The notes below the pieces were generated by a model. That model saw only the letters and a list, made by a program, of their open reading frames with translations, was not told where the DNA came from and did no database searches. This document shows, one piece after another, positions 6,643-14,198 of a stretch of DNA of 14,704 nt (position 1 is the stretch's first letter; each line of letters starts with the position of its first letter). Position numbers and translations under genes: made by a program. The DNA comes from CAYJXJ01 sp964374095 (GTDB lineage: Bacteria; Elusimicrobiota; Elusimicrobia; UBA1565; UBA9628), in contig CAYJXJ010000115.1 in NCBI GenBank assembly GCA_964374095.1, forward strand, positions 1 through 14,704, read 5' to 3'.

Positions 6643-7825
6643 AGGCCGCGCCCTGCCCCGGCCCCTCGCTGCGGGCCGTGATCTCGCCCCCATGCTTCTG
6701 GATGATGCGCAGGGCCGCGGAGAGCCCGAGCCCCGAGCCCTCGCCGCTCTTGGTCGTGAAGTAGGGGCGAAAGATCTTCCCAAGCACCTCGTGATGGATC
6801 CCGCGGCCGTTGTCGGATATCTCGAGGGAGTGCGGTTGACCGCGTTCCAGCCGCAGCGAGAGGCGCCCTCCGCGCGGCAGGGCGTCGATCCCGTTCTGCA
6901 GGAGGGCCGCGACGGCCTCGTGCAGCAGGGAAGGGTCCCCATGCACCCGAGCCGGCTCCTCGAACCCTCCCACCGCCAACTCGATGCCCCGCTGCCGCGC
7001 CTGCGGCCGGATCGAATCGAGGGCCGAACGGACGGAATCCCGGAGGTCCATGGCGACGGGGTCCATCTCCTCGATGCGGCCGAGATCGAGGAGGTTCTTG
7101 AGGATCTCCTTGCACCGGCCGGCTTCGTCGCGGATCTGGCGCAGTTGGGCCGAGTCCGCCGCCCCGAGCTTGAGGCGGTGCTCCAGCACCTCCGCGTTGA
7201 CGAGGATGGTGGTGAGCGGGCCCTTGATGCGATGGGCGACTTCGGCGGAGAGCTGCCCCAGGCTGGCGAGGCGTTCGGTCTCCGTCTGCCGGGCGCGCGC
7301 CTCTCGATCCGCCTCATCCTGCGTTTGATGCGAATCCCGCGAGAGGATCGCTAATAAGGAAGAGCTGACCCATAGAAACATGATGCGCAGCCAGAAGACG
7401 CTGTCCCGAGGGAACCCCCGCGTCGGATGCCAGCTGTCGGCGAGGTAGAGCGCGGAGGTTACCGCGGCCACCGCCAGGCTCTGCCCGACGTCGCGCGTCA
7501 GGGCCGTTCCCAGGACGATGAGAAGATAGATCAAAAAGAGATCGGCGCGGGCTCCCGTCCAATGCAGGGTGATGGAGGCCAGCGCGGCGTCGCCCACGAA
7601 TATCCCGGCCTGGAACCACCACAGGCGCAGAGTCGCGGCCGCAACGAGCTTGACCACGATGAGGCTGGCCCCCAGCACCAAGGCCAAGGCGAACAGCCGC
7701 GTCAGCCGGTCGGGAATCGCGCTTCCCCCGGAAAGGACCAACAGGAGCAGCACCGACATCAGCAAGCCCTGGAAGGCGAAGTACGTGCTGCGCCGTTCCT
7801 CGAAAGGCGCCGGCCGCGGGGTCAT
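6572..7825 (-). CDS. Sensor histidine kinase, six-TM N-terminus
   Basis: 417-residue membrane kinase. Six hydrophobic segments (about 15-36, 42-64, 68-88, 93-110, 112-129, 142-161) are joined by short loops with no obvious extracytoplasmic domain, recalling PilS-like and other membrane-sensing kinases. A short linker leads to the H-box SAEVAHRIKGPL (phospho-acceptor H198) and the ATPase domain: N-box LLQNGIDAL (N311), DNGRGI (338-343), IFRPYFTTK (351-359) and GSGLGLS (363-369). The start overlaps the stop of the response regulator as ATGA, so the two are co-expressed and presumably paired. The catalytic core ends near residue 402; the Arg/Pro tail is encoded in the antisense overlap with hpnK. 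The signal is unknown, and a link to piliation is only suggested by neighbours. Confidence 0.92.
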   Translation of the reverse strand: MTPRPAPFEERRSTYFAFQGLLMSVLLLLVLSGGSAIPDRLTRLFALALVLGASLIVVKLVAAATLRLWWFQAGIFVGDAALASITLHWTGARADLFLIYLLIVLGTALTRDVGQSLAVAAVTSALYLADSWHPTRGFPRDSVFWLRIMFLWVSSSLLAILSRDSHQTQDEADREARARQTETERLASLGQLSAEVAHRIKGPLTTILVNAEVLEHRLKLGAADSAQLRQIRDEAGRCKEILKNLLDLGRIEEMDPVAMDLRDSVRSALDSIRPQARQRGIELAVGGFEEPARVHGDPSLLHEAVAALLQNGIDALPRGGRLSLRLERGQPHSLEISDNGRGIHHEVLGKIFRPYFTTKSGEGSGLGLSAALRIIQKHGGEITARSEGPGQGAAFTLQLPALGEPPQARRRRPRPRP

Positions 7826-8508
7826 GGGGCCGGGCCGAAGCGGTAGCCCAGCTTGGGGACGGTCTCGATGAGACGGGCGCCCCGGTCTCCCAGCTTGCGC
7901 CGCAGATTCTTGATGTGGGTATCGAGGCTGCGCGTGGCCACGGGAAGGCCGTAGGACGAGGAATTCTCGATCAGGTAGGCGCGGCCGCGCACGCGGCCGG
8001 GCTGCGATGCGAGCAGAAAGAGGATTTGGAACTCCCGCGGCTGGAGGCGCAGCGCCCGCCCATGGAGGCGCGCGGAGCGGTTCTGGAGGTCCATCTCGAG
8101 CCCCCGGGCGTCGACCGTCTGGCCGCCGGTTTGGGGGGCGTAGCGGCGCAGCACGGCCTGGATGCGCGCGACCAGCTCCATGGCGCCGAAAGGCTTGACC
8201 ACGTAGTCGTCGGCGCCGAGATTCAAGCCCAGGACCTTGTCGCCTTCGGCCGACATCCCGGTGACCATGATGACGGGGATATCGCGCGTGGCCGCGTTGT
8301 CCTTCAGGCGTTTGAGGATATTCCTGCCGTCTCCGCCCGGGAGACGGATATCAAGGAGTATGAGGTCCGGCCGCGAGCGCAGGGCCAGCCGCAGGCCGGC
8401 CTCGGGTTCGCGCGATGACTCCATGGAAAAGCCCGGCAGGAGGCCGAGGCTGCGCTCAATGGCCTCGATGATGCGCGGGTCGTCCTCGATGATTAGAAGC
8501 CGCGGCAT
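7822..8508 (-). CDS. OmpR/PhoB-type response regulator
   Basis: 228-residue regulator. The receiver domain (about 1-118) has the acidic pair E8-D9-D10, phospho-acceptor D53 (LILLDIRLP), T83 and K105 (VVKPF). The C-terminal winged-helix DNA-binding domain (about 130-226) shows LQPREFQILFLLASQPG, the recognition region RSLDTHIKNLRRKLG and a closing wing ETVPKLGYRF. It is thus OmpR-type, not the NtrC-type PilR that controls pilin in Pseudomonas. It overlaps the kinase by 4 nt and is divergent from a pilin gene across 122 bp, so that pilin and its own operon are natural targets. The ATG is fixed by the conserved receiver start. No Shine-Dalgarno is visible; the sequence before the ATG is C-rich. 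Confidence 0.94.
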   Translation of the reverse strand: MPRLLIIEDDPRIIEAIERSLGLLPGFSMESSREPEAGLRLALRSRPDLILLDIRLPGGDGRNILKRLKDNAATRDIPVIMVTGMSAEGDKVLGLNLGADDYVVKPFGAMELVARIQAVLRRYAPQTGGQTVDARGLEMDLQNRSARLHGRALRLQPREFQILFLLASQPGRVRGRAYLIENSSSYGLPVATRSLDTHIKNLRRKLGDRGARLIETVPKLGYRFGPAP

Positions 8509-8630
8509 GGGGGCAATGATACAAAACCGGACACCCGGCGCCTAATTCACATTTTGCACACAAATCGCCCATGCCTTGTCCATCCCCACCCTGCTACACT
8601 AAGGGTAGCGGCCGTGTCTGGAGGAGACCC
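8509..8630. promoter_or_regulatory. Divergent promoter region between the regulator gene and a pilin gene
   Basis: 122 bp separating two outward-facing genes. Its central part (about 8515-8570) is visibly richer in A and T than the surrounding DNA. On the - strand TATCAT (8521-8516) lies 7 nt from the regulator ATG, a -10-like box that would give a nearly leaderless message, although no good -35 accompanies it. On the + strand TACACT (8595-8600) is a possible -10 for the pilin, also without a clear -35. I looked for the sigma-54 GG-N10-GC pattern and did not find it. An OmpR-type operator here is plausible but I see no convincing direct repeats. Confidence 0.45.
8620..8627 (+). promoter_or_regulatory. 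Ribosome-binding site fixing the pilin start
   Basis: GGAGGAGA, a strong Shine-Dalgarno match, ends 3 nt before ATG 8631. It selects that ATG over the in-frame ATG at 8571, which would add 20 residues unlike any prepilin leader. Confidence 0.8.
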
Positions 8631-9062
8631 ATGAAGAATCGAGCTTTCGCAAGGCCCCGAAGGGGCTTTACCCTGATCGAGTTGCTGGTGGTCGTGCTCA
8701 TCATCGGCATCCTCTCGGCGATCGCGGTGCCCCAGTACTTCAAAGTCGTTGAAAAGGGCAAGAGCGCCGAAGGATTCCAGTGGATCTCCGGCCTCAAGGG
8801 CGCCCAAGAGCGCTACCTGGCCAAGAACGGGACTTACCTCTCCGGGGCGATCACCGCGACCTCATTCGACGTCAACCTGGGCAGCATGAAATACTTCACC
8901 GCCAGCGCCCTGACAAATACCACCACGCCGTCCTGGTCCCTCACGATGACCCGCAACGCCCCCACCCCGGCGATCTACGGCGCCTACGTCATCACCTACA
9001 TCGCGCCGCCGGGCACGCTCTCCTGCAACGTGCAGGCCTGCTCGGACGACCTGATGCCCTAG
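8631..9062 (+). CDS. Canonical type IV pilin, candidate major subunit
   Basis: 143-residue prepilin with leader MKNRAFARPRRG, cleavage site G|FTLIELLVVV, Glu5 and a textbook alpha-1 helix ending AIAVPQYF. The globular part is compact, with ISGLKGAQERYLAKNGTYLSG after the helix and a C-terminal two-cysteine loop (LSCNVQACSDD) like the disulfide-bounded D-region of type IVa pilins. The NGTYLSG turn resembles NNTFLSG in the pilin at 3088. It stands alone, outside the pilus operon, and has its own strong ribosome-binding site, as expected of an abundant subunit. It is divergent from a two-component system that may control it. Its TAG stop shares CTAG with the stop of the converging gene on the other strand. 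The major-subunit role is inferred. Confidence 0.9.
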   Translation: MKNRAFARPRRGFTLIELLVVVLIIGILSAIAVPQYFKVVEKGKSAEGFQWISGLKGAQERYLAKNGTYLSGAITATSFDVNLGSMKYFTASALTNTTTPSWSLTMTRNAPTPAIYGAYVITYIAPPGTLSCNVQACSDDLMP

Positions 9063-10522
9063 GCCGGAAAGGGGCGGGGCCTGGTCCAGGAACGCCCCGG
9101 GTTGAGGCGTCGCCGTAGGGACGCGGGCAGGGCCGAGACTCGGGCATAGATCACGTCTTTTCCAGCGGCATGGAGGACCGCCCAGGTCCGGCGGGGCATG
9201 AGCAACGACTCCGGGCCTCCGGCGCGCAAGACCGCAAGATCGACGCCGTGCCGGTCAAGAAAGAGCTCCCAGGCCCCGTCGGCTCGAGCCTCCAGACTCT
9301 CCCGAAGCAGACCGTGGAAAATATAGCGGCCATCGAAGAAGACCCGGTAGACGGGGTACAGGCGCCAGCCGAAATAGCCGCCCAGACCCCAGCCGTGATA
9401 GAGCTTCATGCCGCCCAGGTCCCGGGAATGGGCCTCGAGAAAGTCGGCGGCCCGGCGACCCGGTTCGAGGCACCAAGGCCAGGGGGAACCCGGGAGCATC
9501 GCGCCCCAGGCGAACCACGCGATATGGGCCGTCAGCGCGGCCGCGGCCGGCCCCCCCGCCCGCGCGGAGACTTTCAAGCCCGCGAGCACGCTCGGCAAGG
9601 CGGCGATCATGAAGTAAGGGACGTTGCGGCGGTGGCGAAGCGCGGACCATAGAAAGAACGCCGCCGCCAATATCGAGCTCCAGGCCCCCGCTTCGCCCTG
9701 CCGGACCCGGCGCACCAGCACGGGCGCGGCGACGGCGGCCAGGATCCAGAAGGGCCAGTACCCCCCGATCTCAAGCCCGGGGGGCGTCCACTCCGAGATC
9801 GTCCCGCTCAGGAACCCGAGCCAGGAGATATGCTCCGCCGCCACCCCATAGACCCGCCATCCATGGGGGTTGGCCAGGGCCGCGACGGCCCCGACGGCCC
9901 CGGTCAGCGCCAGCTCGCCGACCCGGGAATTCAGGCGGCCGCTCCCGCGCTTCTCACAGGCCGCTCCCGCTGTTTCCAATCCGATCAGGGCCAATCCGAA
10001 GATGAACCCGGGATGCAGGCTGGCCCACAGGGCGTAGCCCAGCGCCGTCGCGGGGAGAAGTCCTCTCGCGGGCAGGGTCCGTCCGCGATCCAGTGCCAGG
10101 GCCTGCGCCGCGAAGAACAACAGCGACCAATTCTCGGGACGCGCGTCCGAAGAGGGCAGCAGGCCCGCGCCCAACCAGAGCGCCCCGATGGAGAGCAGCC
10201 CCGGAGCGCCGACGGGAAGCCGGCGCAGGGTGGCCAGGAGGGCAAGGGAAAGCAGGAGGACGCGCAAGCCGATGATCCCGGCGCAGCCCGCCGCGTGCCG
10301 GCAGGCGTAGAGGGCGACTTGCGAGAGCCACTCAATGTCCGTCCAGGGGGCGCCGAGGCGGGTGTGGGAGAGCCAGTCTTGGCGGGGGATGGACCCGGAG
10401 ACCCATATCAGCCGGCCCGCGCTCAGGTGCCAATGGAGGTCGGGGTTGACGACGGGCGTCAGAAAGGCGCTCACCGCGATCAGGAAGCACAACGCGGCAA
10501 GTCCGCGGGCGCGGGGGATCAT
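9059..10522 (-). CDS. Multi-pass membrane protein, GT-C glycosyltransferase-like
   Basis: 487-residue polytopic membrane protein. The N-terminal helix is followed by NPDLHWHLSAGRLIW (26-40), then IPRQDWLSHT and WTDIEWLSQ (60-68). This pattern of an acidic/aromatic first loop with a second W-x-D/H-x-E-WLSQ element is typical of large, poorly characterised bacterial GT-C-like (GT39/PMT-like) membrane proteins. About ten hydrophobic segments follow. The C-terminal soluble part contains LYHGWGLGGYFGWRLYP and VFFDGRYIFHG (about 374-404), also usual in this group. ATG 10522 overlaps the upstream stop as ATGA. It is last in the hpnJ-I-L operon. Whether it transfers sugar is not shown; it could be an uncharacterised oligosaccharide or lipid-processing protein. 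Confidence 0.72.
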   Translation of the reverse strand: MIPRARGLAALCFLIAVSAFLTPVVNPDLHWHLSAGRLIWVSGSIPRQDWLSHTRLGAPWTDIEWLSQVALYACRHAAGCAGIIGLRVLLLSLALLATLRRLPVGAPGLLSIGALWLGAGLLPSSDARPENWSLLFFAAQALALDRGRTLPARGLLPATALGYALWASLHPGFIFGLALIGLETAGAACEKRGSGRLNSRVGELALTGAVGAVAALANPHGWRVYGVAAEHISWLGFLSGTISEWTPPGLEIGGYWPFWILAAVAAPVLVRRVRQGEAGAWSSILAAAFFLWSALRHRRNVPYFMIAALPSVLAGLKVSARAGGPAAAALTAHIAWFAWGAMLPGSPWPWCLEPGRRAADFLEAHSRDLGGMKLYHGWGLGGYFGWRLYPVYRVFFDGRYIFHGLLRESLEARADGAWELFLDRHGVDLAVLRAGGPESLLMPRRTWAVLHAAGKDVIYARVSALPASLRRRLNPGRSWTRPRPFPA

Positions 10523-12003
10523 GGACGACTCTTGTCCGCCTCGATGGCGGCCCGCCGCTCGAGGTCCGGATCGCCGGCCGCGCGGGCCAACTGTCCCAGC
10601 ATGCGCCACGCCGACCGCTGACGCGGGTTCTCCGCCAGGCTGGTCTTGAGAACCGCCACGGCCTCCGCGGCCCGGCCGGCGCGGGCGTGGATGAGGGCGA
10701 GGCGTTTGTAGGCCAGGAGGCGGACCTCCTGCGCGACGTCGGGACGGAGGGCGGCTAGGGCCAAGGGTTCGGCATGCCCCAGCATGCCCCACCCCGAATA
10801 ATAGGCGGCGAGCCTCAAGCCGGGATAGGGATCCCACGGCGCCTCGTGGCGGGCCTCGAGCGCCAGTCCAAAACCGCTGCGCCACGCCAGTTGGGCCGAG
10901 ATATTATGCAGGCACGCCCACGGGAGGACCGCCGCGAGCGCCGCGGCGCGCCCCGGCCGGCGCCGCAGGAGATCGGCGGCCGCCAGGCACAGGCCGGCGA
11001 GAGGCGCGTAGAGATACCGGTCGGCGGCCAAGGCGCCGAACGGCACGACGTTAGAGACCGGGGCCAGACCCAACAGAAACCAGGCCAACCCGAAACCCCA
11101 CACCCGCCCGCGCCGGCACCCGAAGAAGGCCGCGGCCATAATTCCAACGAAGGCCAGCGCCATGCCGCCGGACTCCAAAGCGAAGCGAGGCCCGAGCAGG
11201 AACCCGTAGGGCTCCCGCAATCCCACCGGCCACACCGCCAAGGACGCCGTTTTGAAGAGTCCGTGGACGGCCAGGGGCGCGTGCGTTTCCCACGAACCGC
11301 CCCACGGGCCGCGCTGGGCGAACTGGCCCAGGACGAGCCATCGGCAGGCGGCATAGGCTCCCGTTGCCGCGACCAAAGGTAGCAGCCCCGAGGCGCTCGA
11401 GCGGGCCCGAGTCGACGGCGGCCTCATGCGATCCGCGAGCCATAGCACCGGGAGCCAAAATACTGAGGATTCCTTCGTCAGCAAAGCGGCGCTATAGGCG
11501 GGCAGGGCCAGGCGTCGCAGGCGCCCCCCGCTCACCCAAGCCCAGAGGCAGGACAATCCGAACAGAACCGAGAGGGTCGAGGGTCGCGAGCCGGCGTAGG
11601 CCACGGCCTGGGCTTGGGCGGGGTGCGCGGCGAAAAGAGCGGCCGCGAGCCAGTTGTGGAGGCCGGGGCCGGTCCAGCGGCGCGACAGCAGAGCGATAAG
11701 CGCGGCGTTGGCGGCGTGGACGAGTATGTCGTGGGCGTGGAACCCCGCGGCCCCGGGACCCGTCAGGGCCCTGTTCACGGCGTAGCTGAGGCCGAGCAGC
11801 GGCCTCCAAATCAGGCTGGAGAGCCCGGGAGCGGCGCTGAGCGCGGCGGGATCGTGGAAGTAGCGATGCCAACGCCCGGCGTCGGCCAGGATCGGATTGT
11901 GGACGATGGTGAAGAGATCATCGAGCAGAAACTCCCCTTGGAGCGCCGGCAGGTAGAGGATCGCGCAGAGAAGGCCCAACGCGGCATAGGCGCCGGCGAT
12001 CAC
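10519..12003 (-). CDS. TMTC-like membrane protein with C-terminal TPR segment
   Basis: 494-residue protein. An N-terminal helix leads to FLLDDLFTIVHNPIL (25-39), the acidic DD loop typical of GT-C enzymes. Next come IWRPLLGLSYAVNRAL (65-80), HPAQAQAVAYAGSRPS (127-142) and TKESSVFWLP (176-185), then NVVPFGALAADRYLYAPL. This order is that of TMTC-type/GT105 proteins, whose animal members are O-mannosyltransferases; bacterial members are mostly uncharacterised. The last 70 or so residues look like one or two TPR repeats (AYKRLALIHARAGRAAEAV), as TMTC proteins have. The GTG start overlaps the hpnL stop as GTGA and has no Shine-Dalgarno, implying coupled translation. The long open frame upstream of it is antisense-free overlap with hpnL and is not part of the protein. 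Confidence 0.75.
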   Translation of the reverse strand: MIAGAYAALGLLCAILYLPALQGEFLLDDLFTIVHNPILADAGRWHRYFHDPAALSAAPGLSSLIWRPLLGLSYAVNRALTGPGAAGFHAHDILVHAANAALIALLSRRWTGPGLHNWLAAALFAAHPAQAQAVAYAGSRPSTLSVLFGLSCLWAWVSGGRLRRLALPAYSAALLTKESSVFWLPVLWLADRMRPPSTRARSSASGLLPLVAATGAYAACRWLVLGQFAQRGPWGGSWETHAPLAVHGLFKTASLAVWPVGLREPYGFLLGPRFALESGGMALAFVGIMAAAFFGCRRGRVWGFGLAWFLLGLAPVSNVVPFGALAADRYLYAPLAGLCLAAADLLRRRPGRAAALAAVLPWACLHNISAQLAWRSGFGLALEARHEAPWDPYPGLRLAAYYSGWGMLGHAEPLALAALRPDVAQEVRLLAYKRLALIHARAGRAAEAVAVLKTSLAENPRQRSAWRMLGQLARAAGDPDLERRAAIEADKSRP

Positions 12004-13004
12004 CGCCGGATGGAGACCGGGCCGGGATTCAAGGGCGCCCGGACTTCGTCGGCCCCGGCGGCGACGCGGCGTTGATGGCGGGCGTAGAGCAGGAATCCGG
12101 CCGCGGCCCAGGCAAGCTCCCGGACATGGCGGATCACGCCGAAGGCGAACCCCGCGCTGGCGGGGAGGCCCAGCCCCGCGAAGATGGCGGTCTTGCCCGC
12201 TTCCTGAGTCCCGACTTTCGCCGGGACCATGAAAGTCACCCCATCGACGAAGGTCGATAGGATCTCGATGGCCAGCGCCAAACTCACGGTGATCGGCAGG
12301 CCCAGGAAGGCGCAAATGACGTAGGCCTCGATGGCGCCGCTGAGATAGCCGGCCAAAAATAACGCGGTGGACATGATGAATCGGCCCGGATTGAGGCGGA
12401 GGTAGCCGCCGATCTCGCCGCGCAGGGAGGACAGGCTCCAGGGGCCCCCCCCCGAGGCGCCGCGGGCGGCCCGCGGGCGGTTGCGGGTCGCCAGGCCATA
12501 GACGAGCATGGCCAGCAGCAGGGCCGCCAGCGCGCCCGCCGCCCAATGGGCCCATTCGCGGGCGCGCTCGGCGAACGGAATCCGAGCCCACGCGATGAAC
12601 AGGATCCCGAACAGGACGAAGAGGGCCTGGGACAGGGCCTGGGTGAATTTGGCGATGACCACGCTGGCGATACGGGCCTCGGAGGTCCCGAAGTCCCCCA
12701 GCATTCCCGGGCGGATGATTTCTCCGGCGATGGTCGCGCTGGGAGTCAGGTAATTGACCCCATCCCCGGCCACGCGGACTTCCAGCAAGCGCCCCAGCGG
12801 CGCCTGATCCCCGCCCGCGGAGAACGCGAACCTCCAACCATAGGCGTTCAGGACTTGGTCGATGCCGTGCAAGGGCACGATCAGGACAAGACCCCAGCCG
12901 ACCTGGGCGAGGTTCGTCCAGACCCGGCCCGGGTCCAGCTTGAAGAGCAGCAGTCCCATCGTGGCCAGGCACGCGGCCACCACGGCCTTCTCGAACCACC
13001 GCAT
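12000..13004 (-). CDS. hpnL: HpnL-like flippase-family membrane protein (UPF0104/LPG synthase TM-type)
   Basis: 334-residue protein with about eight hydrophobic segments, belonging to the YbhN/UPF0104 family related to the membrane (flippase) half of MprF. Family signatures are NYLTPSATIAGEIIRP (84-99), usually N-x-L-P-x-x-x-G-E, and FMVPAKVGTQEAG (258-270), usually V-P-G-G-x-G-x-Q-E. In the second the usual small residues are partly replaced by A-K. Lying directly after hpnI, it fits HpnL, a hopanoid-cluster protein of unproven but suspected transport function. The hpnI stop is 9 nt upstream and its own stop overlaps the next gene as GTGA. A run of nine G residues on the coding strand (C9 at 12445-12453) encodes a glycine loop at about residues 185-187. 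Confidence 0.82.
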   Translation of the reverse strand: MRWFEKAVVAACLATMGLLLFKLDPGRVWTNLAQVGWGLVLIVPLHGIDQVLNAYGWRFAFSAGGDQAPLGRLLEVRVAGDGVNYLTPSATIAGEIIRPGMLGDFGTSEARIASVVIAKFTQALSQALFVLFGILFIAWARIPFAERAREWAHWAAGALAALLLAMLVYGLATRNRPRAARGASGGGPWSLSSLRGEIGGYLRLNPGRFIMSTALFLAGYLSGAIEAYVICAFLGLPITVSLALAIEILSTFVDGVTFMVPAKVGTQEAGKTAIFAGLGLPASAGFAFGVIRHVRELAWAAAGFLLYARHQRRVAAGADEVRAPLNPGPVSIRR

Positions 13005-13013
13005 CGCGAACCC

Positions 13014-14186
13014 CTAGGTGCCTACCGGCGTCAGCTTTCCGTCGCGATGGACCGCGTAGACCACGCCCCGCCATAGCACGCGGTTCGAGCTGAATCCCAA
13101 AACCCAGGCGAGGAAGGCCGCCCATTCGCTCACCGGAAGCAGCAGGTAGGCGGCGGGCGACAAGGCCGGCGATCCCGGCGCCCGGTCGGCGACGCGCGTG
13201 GCCCAGCCCCGGGCCGCGAGCACGCAGGCCGCCAAGGTCAGGCTGAGGGCGTCGGGACCGAGGAGGAGGCACTTGAGCGTCAACAGGGAGAACCCGTGCA
13301 GGAGCGCCATCCCGGCATAGCCCCCGGGCGAGCAGAGGCGGATGACCCGGCTCTCCCGGATGTGATGGCGCAGGTAGGCCGACCCGGAACGTACCTCGGG
13401 GATGACGTCGACCATCGGCTCGGCGAAGGCGAGCTCATAACCCCACGCTTGGATCAGGCGGCCGAGTTCGAAATCATCGGCGATGTGATCGGCCAGGGCG
13501 CCGAACCCCCCGACCGCGTCGAAGGCTTCCCGGCGCACGAGGATGGCGGCTCCCATGGCAAAGCGCATCCCGAAGGCCGCCGCCACCGCCGCCTGCGGGA
13601 GGAAATGGGCGTTGATGGCCAGGGCCTCGAGCGAACCCCAGAGGCCCGAGCCGGCGGCGGTCCGATAAAAGGAAGTCACCAAGCCCACGCGGGGATCGCG
13701 CATCGCGGCGACGGCGCGCCTGAGAAAATCGGGCTCGGCGCGGACGTCGGAATCCGCGATGAGAATAAGGCCGTGGCGGACGGAGGGGTAGGCGTTGGCC
13801 AGGTTGTTGATCTTGGGGTTGGAGCCGATCCGGCGGCCGGAGACAACGAGGCCGATATCCAGGGCGGGAAAGTCCGCCCTGAGGCGCTCCACCACGCCGC
13901 GGGCCGGGTCCTCCGGAGCGTCGATCGCGAAAAGAATCTGGAGATTCGGATAATCCTGCCGGCAGAAACTGGCGAGGTTTTGATAGAGGCCCCGATCCTT
14001 GCCCTTGAGGGGCTTCAAGATCGTGACGGGCGGCAGAGGATCCGGCGTTCCCGAAGGGGGCGGGGGGCGACGGCGCGGCGCGAGCACGCGGCGGGCCGCC
14101 AGGGCGGCCGTCACGCCGAAGAGCGCGGTGAAGACGGCAACGGCTTGCGCGCCCCCGGCGAATATCAGAGCGGTCCCCTCCCACAT
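13014..14186 (-). CDS. hpnI: HpnI-like glycosyltransferase (GT2/GT21, ceramide-glucosyltransferase-like)
   Basis: 390-residue membrane-anchored glycosyltransferase. An N-terminal helix (about 7-32) is followed by PPVTILKPLKG (52-62), QDYPNLQILFAID (77-89), NPKINNLANAYP (123-134), the metal-binding DSD (145-147), VGLVTSFY (167-174), GMRFAMGAAILVRR (206-219) and the catalytic-base region ADHIADDFELG (232-242). C-terminal membrane segments and SNRVLWRG (367-374) end the protein. This is the HpnI layout; HpnI is known to add N-acetylglucosamine to bacteriohopanetetrol. The usual (Q/R)xxRW element is HHIRES (274-279) here, with Glu in place of Trp. It starts 12 nt after hpnJ; the preceding bases are C-rich with no Shine-Dalgarno, so reinitiation after hpnJ is likely. 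Confidence 0.87.
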   Translation of the reverse strand: MWEGTALIFAGGAQAVAVFTALFGVTAALAARRVLAPRRRPPPPSGTPDPLPPVTILKPLKGKDRGLYQNLASFCRQDYPNLQILFAIDAPEDPARGVVERLRADFPALDIGLVVSGRRIGSNPKINNLANAYPSVRHGLILIADSDVRAEPDFLRRAVAAMRDPRVGLVTSFYRTAAGSGLWGSLEALAINAHFLPQAAVAAAFGMRFAMGAAILVRREAFDAVGGFGALADHIADDFELGRLIQAWGYELAFAEPMVDVIPEVRSGSAYLRHHIRESRVIRLCSPGGYAGMALLHGFSLLTLKCLLLGPDALSLTLAACVLAARGWATRVADRAPGSPALSPAAYLLLPVSEWAAFLAWVLGFSSNRVLWRGVVYAVHRDGKLTPVGT

Positions 14187-14198
14187 GGCCGGAGGGGG

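Noticed and set aside
8537..8558. Possible sigma-54 promoter upstream of the pilin (GG at 8537-8538, TTGCA at 8554-8558)
   Set aside because: The GG and GC elements are 19 nt apart instead of 12, so it does not fit the -24/-12 pattern.
10523..10885. Upstream extension of the last membrane-protein frame into the TPR region of the gene before it
   Set aside because: Arg/Pro-rich shadow sequence. ATG 10522 overlaps the previous stop as ATGA and begins a normal signal-like helix.
12004..13272. Upstream extension of the TMTC-like reading frame through hpnL and into hpnI
   Set aside because: The extension translates to R/G/P-rich sequence overlapping hpnL in another frame. The GTG at 12003 overlaps the hpnL stop and leads straight into a membrane helix.
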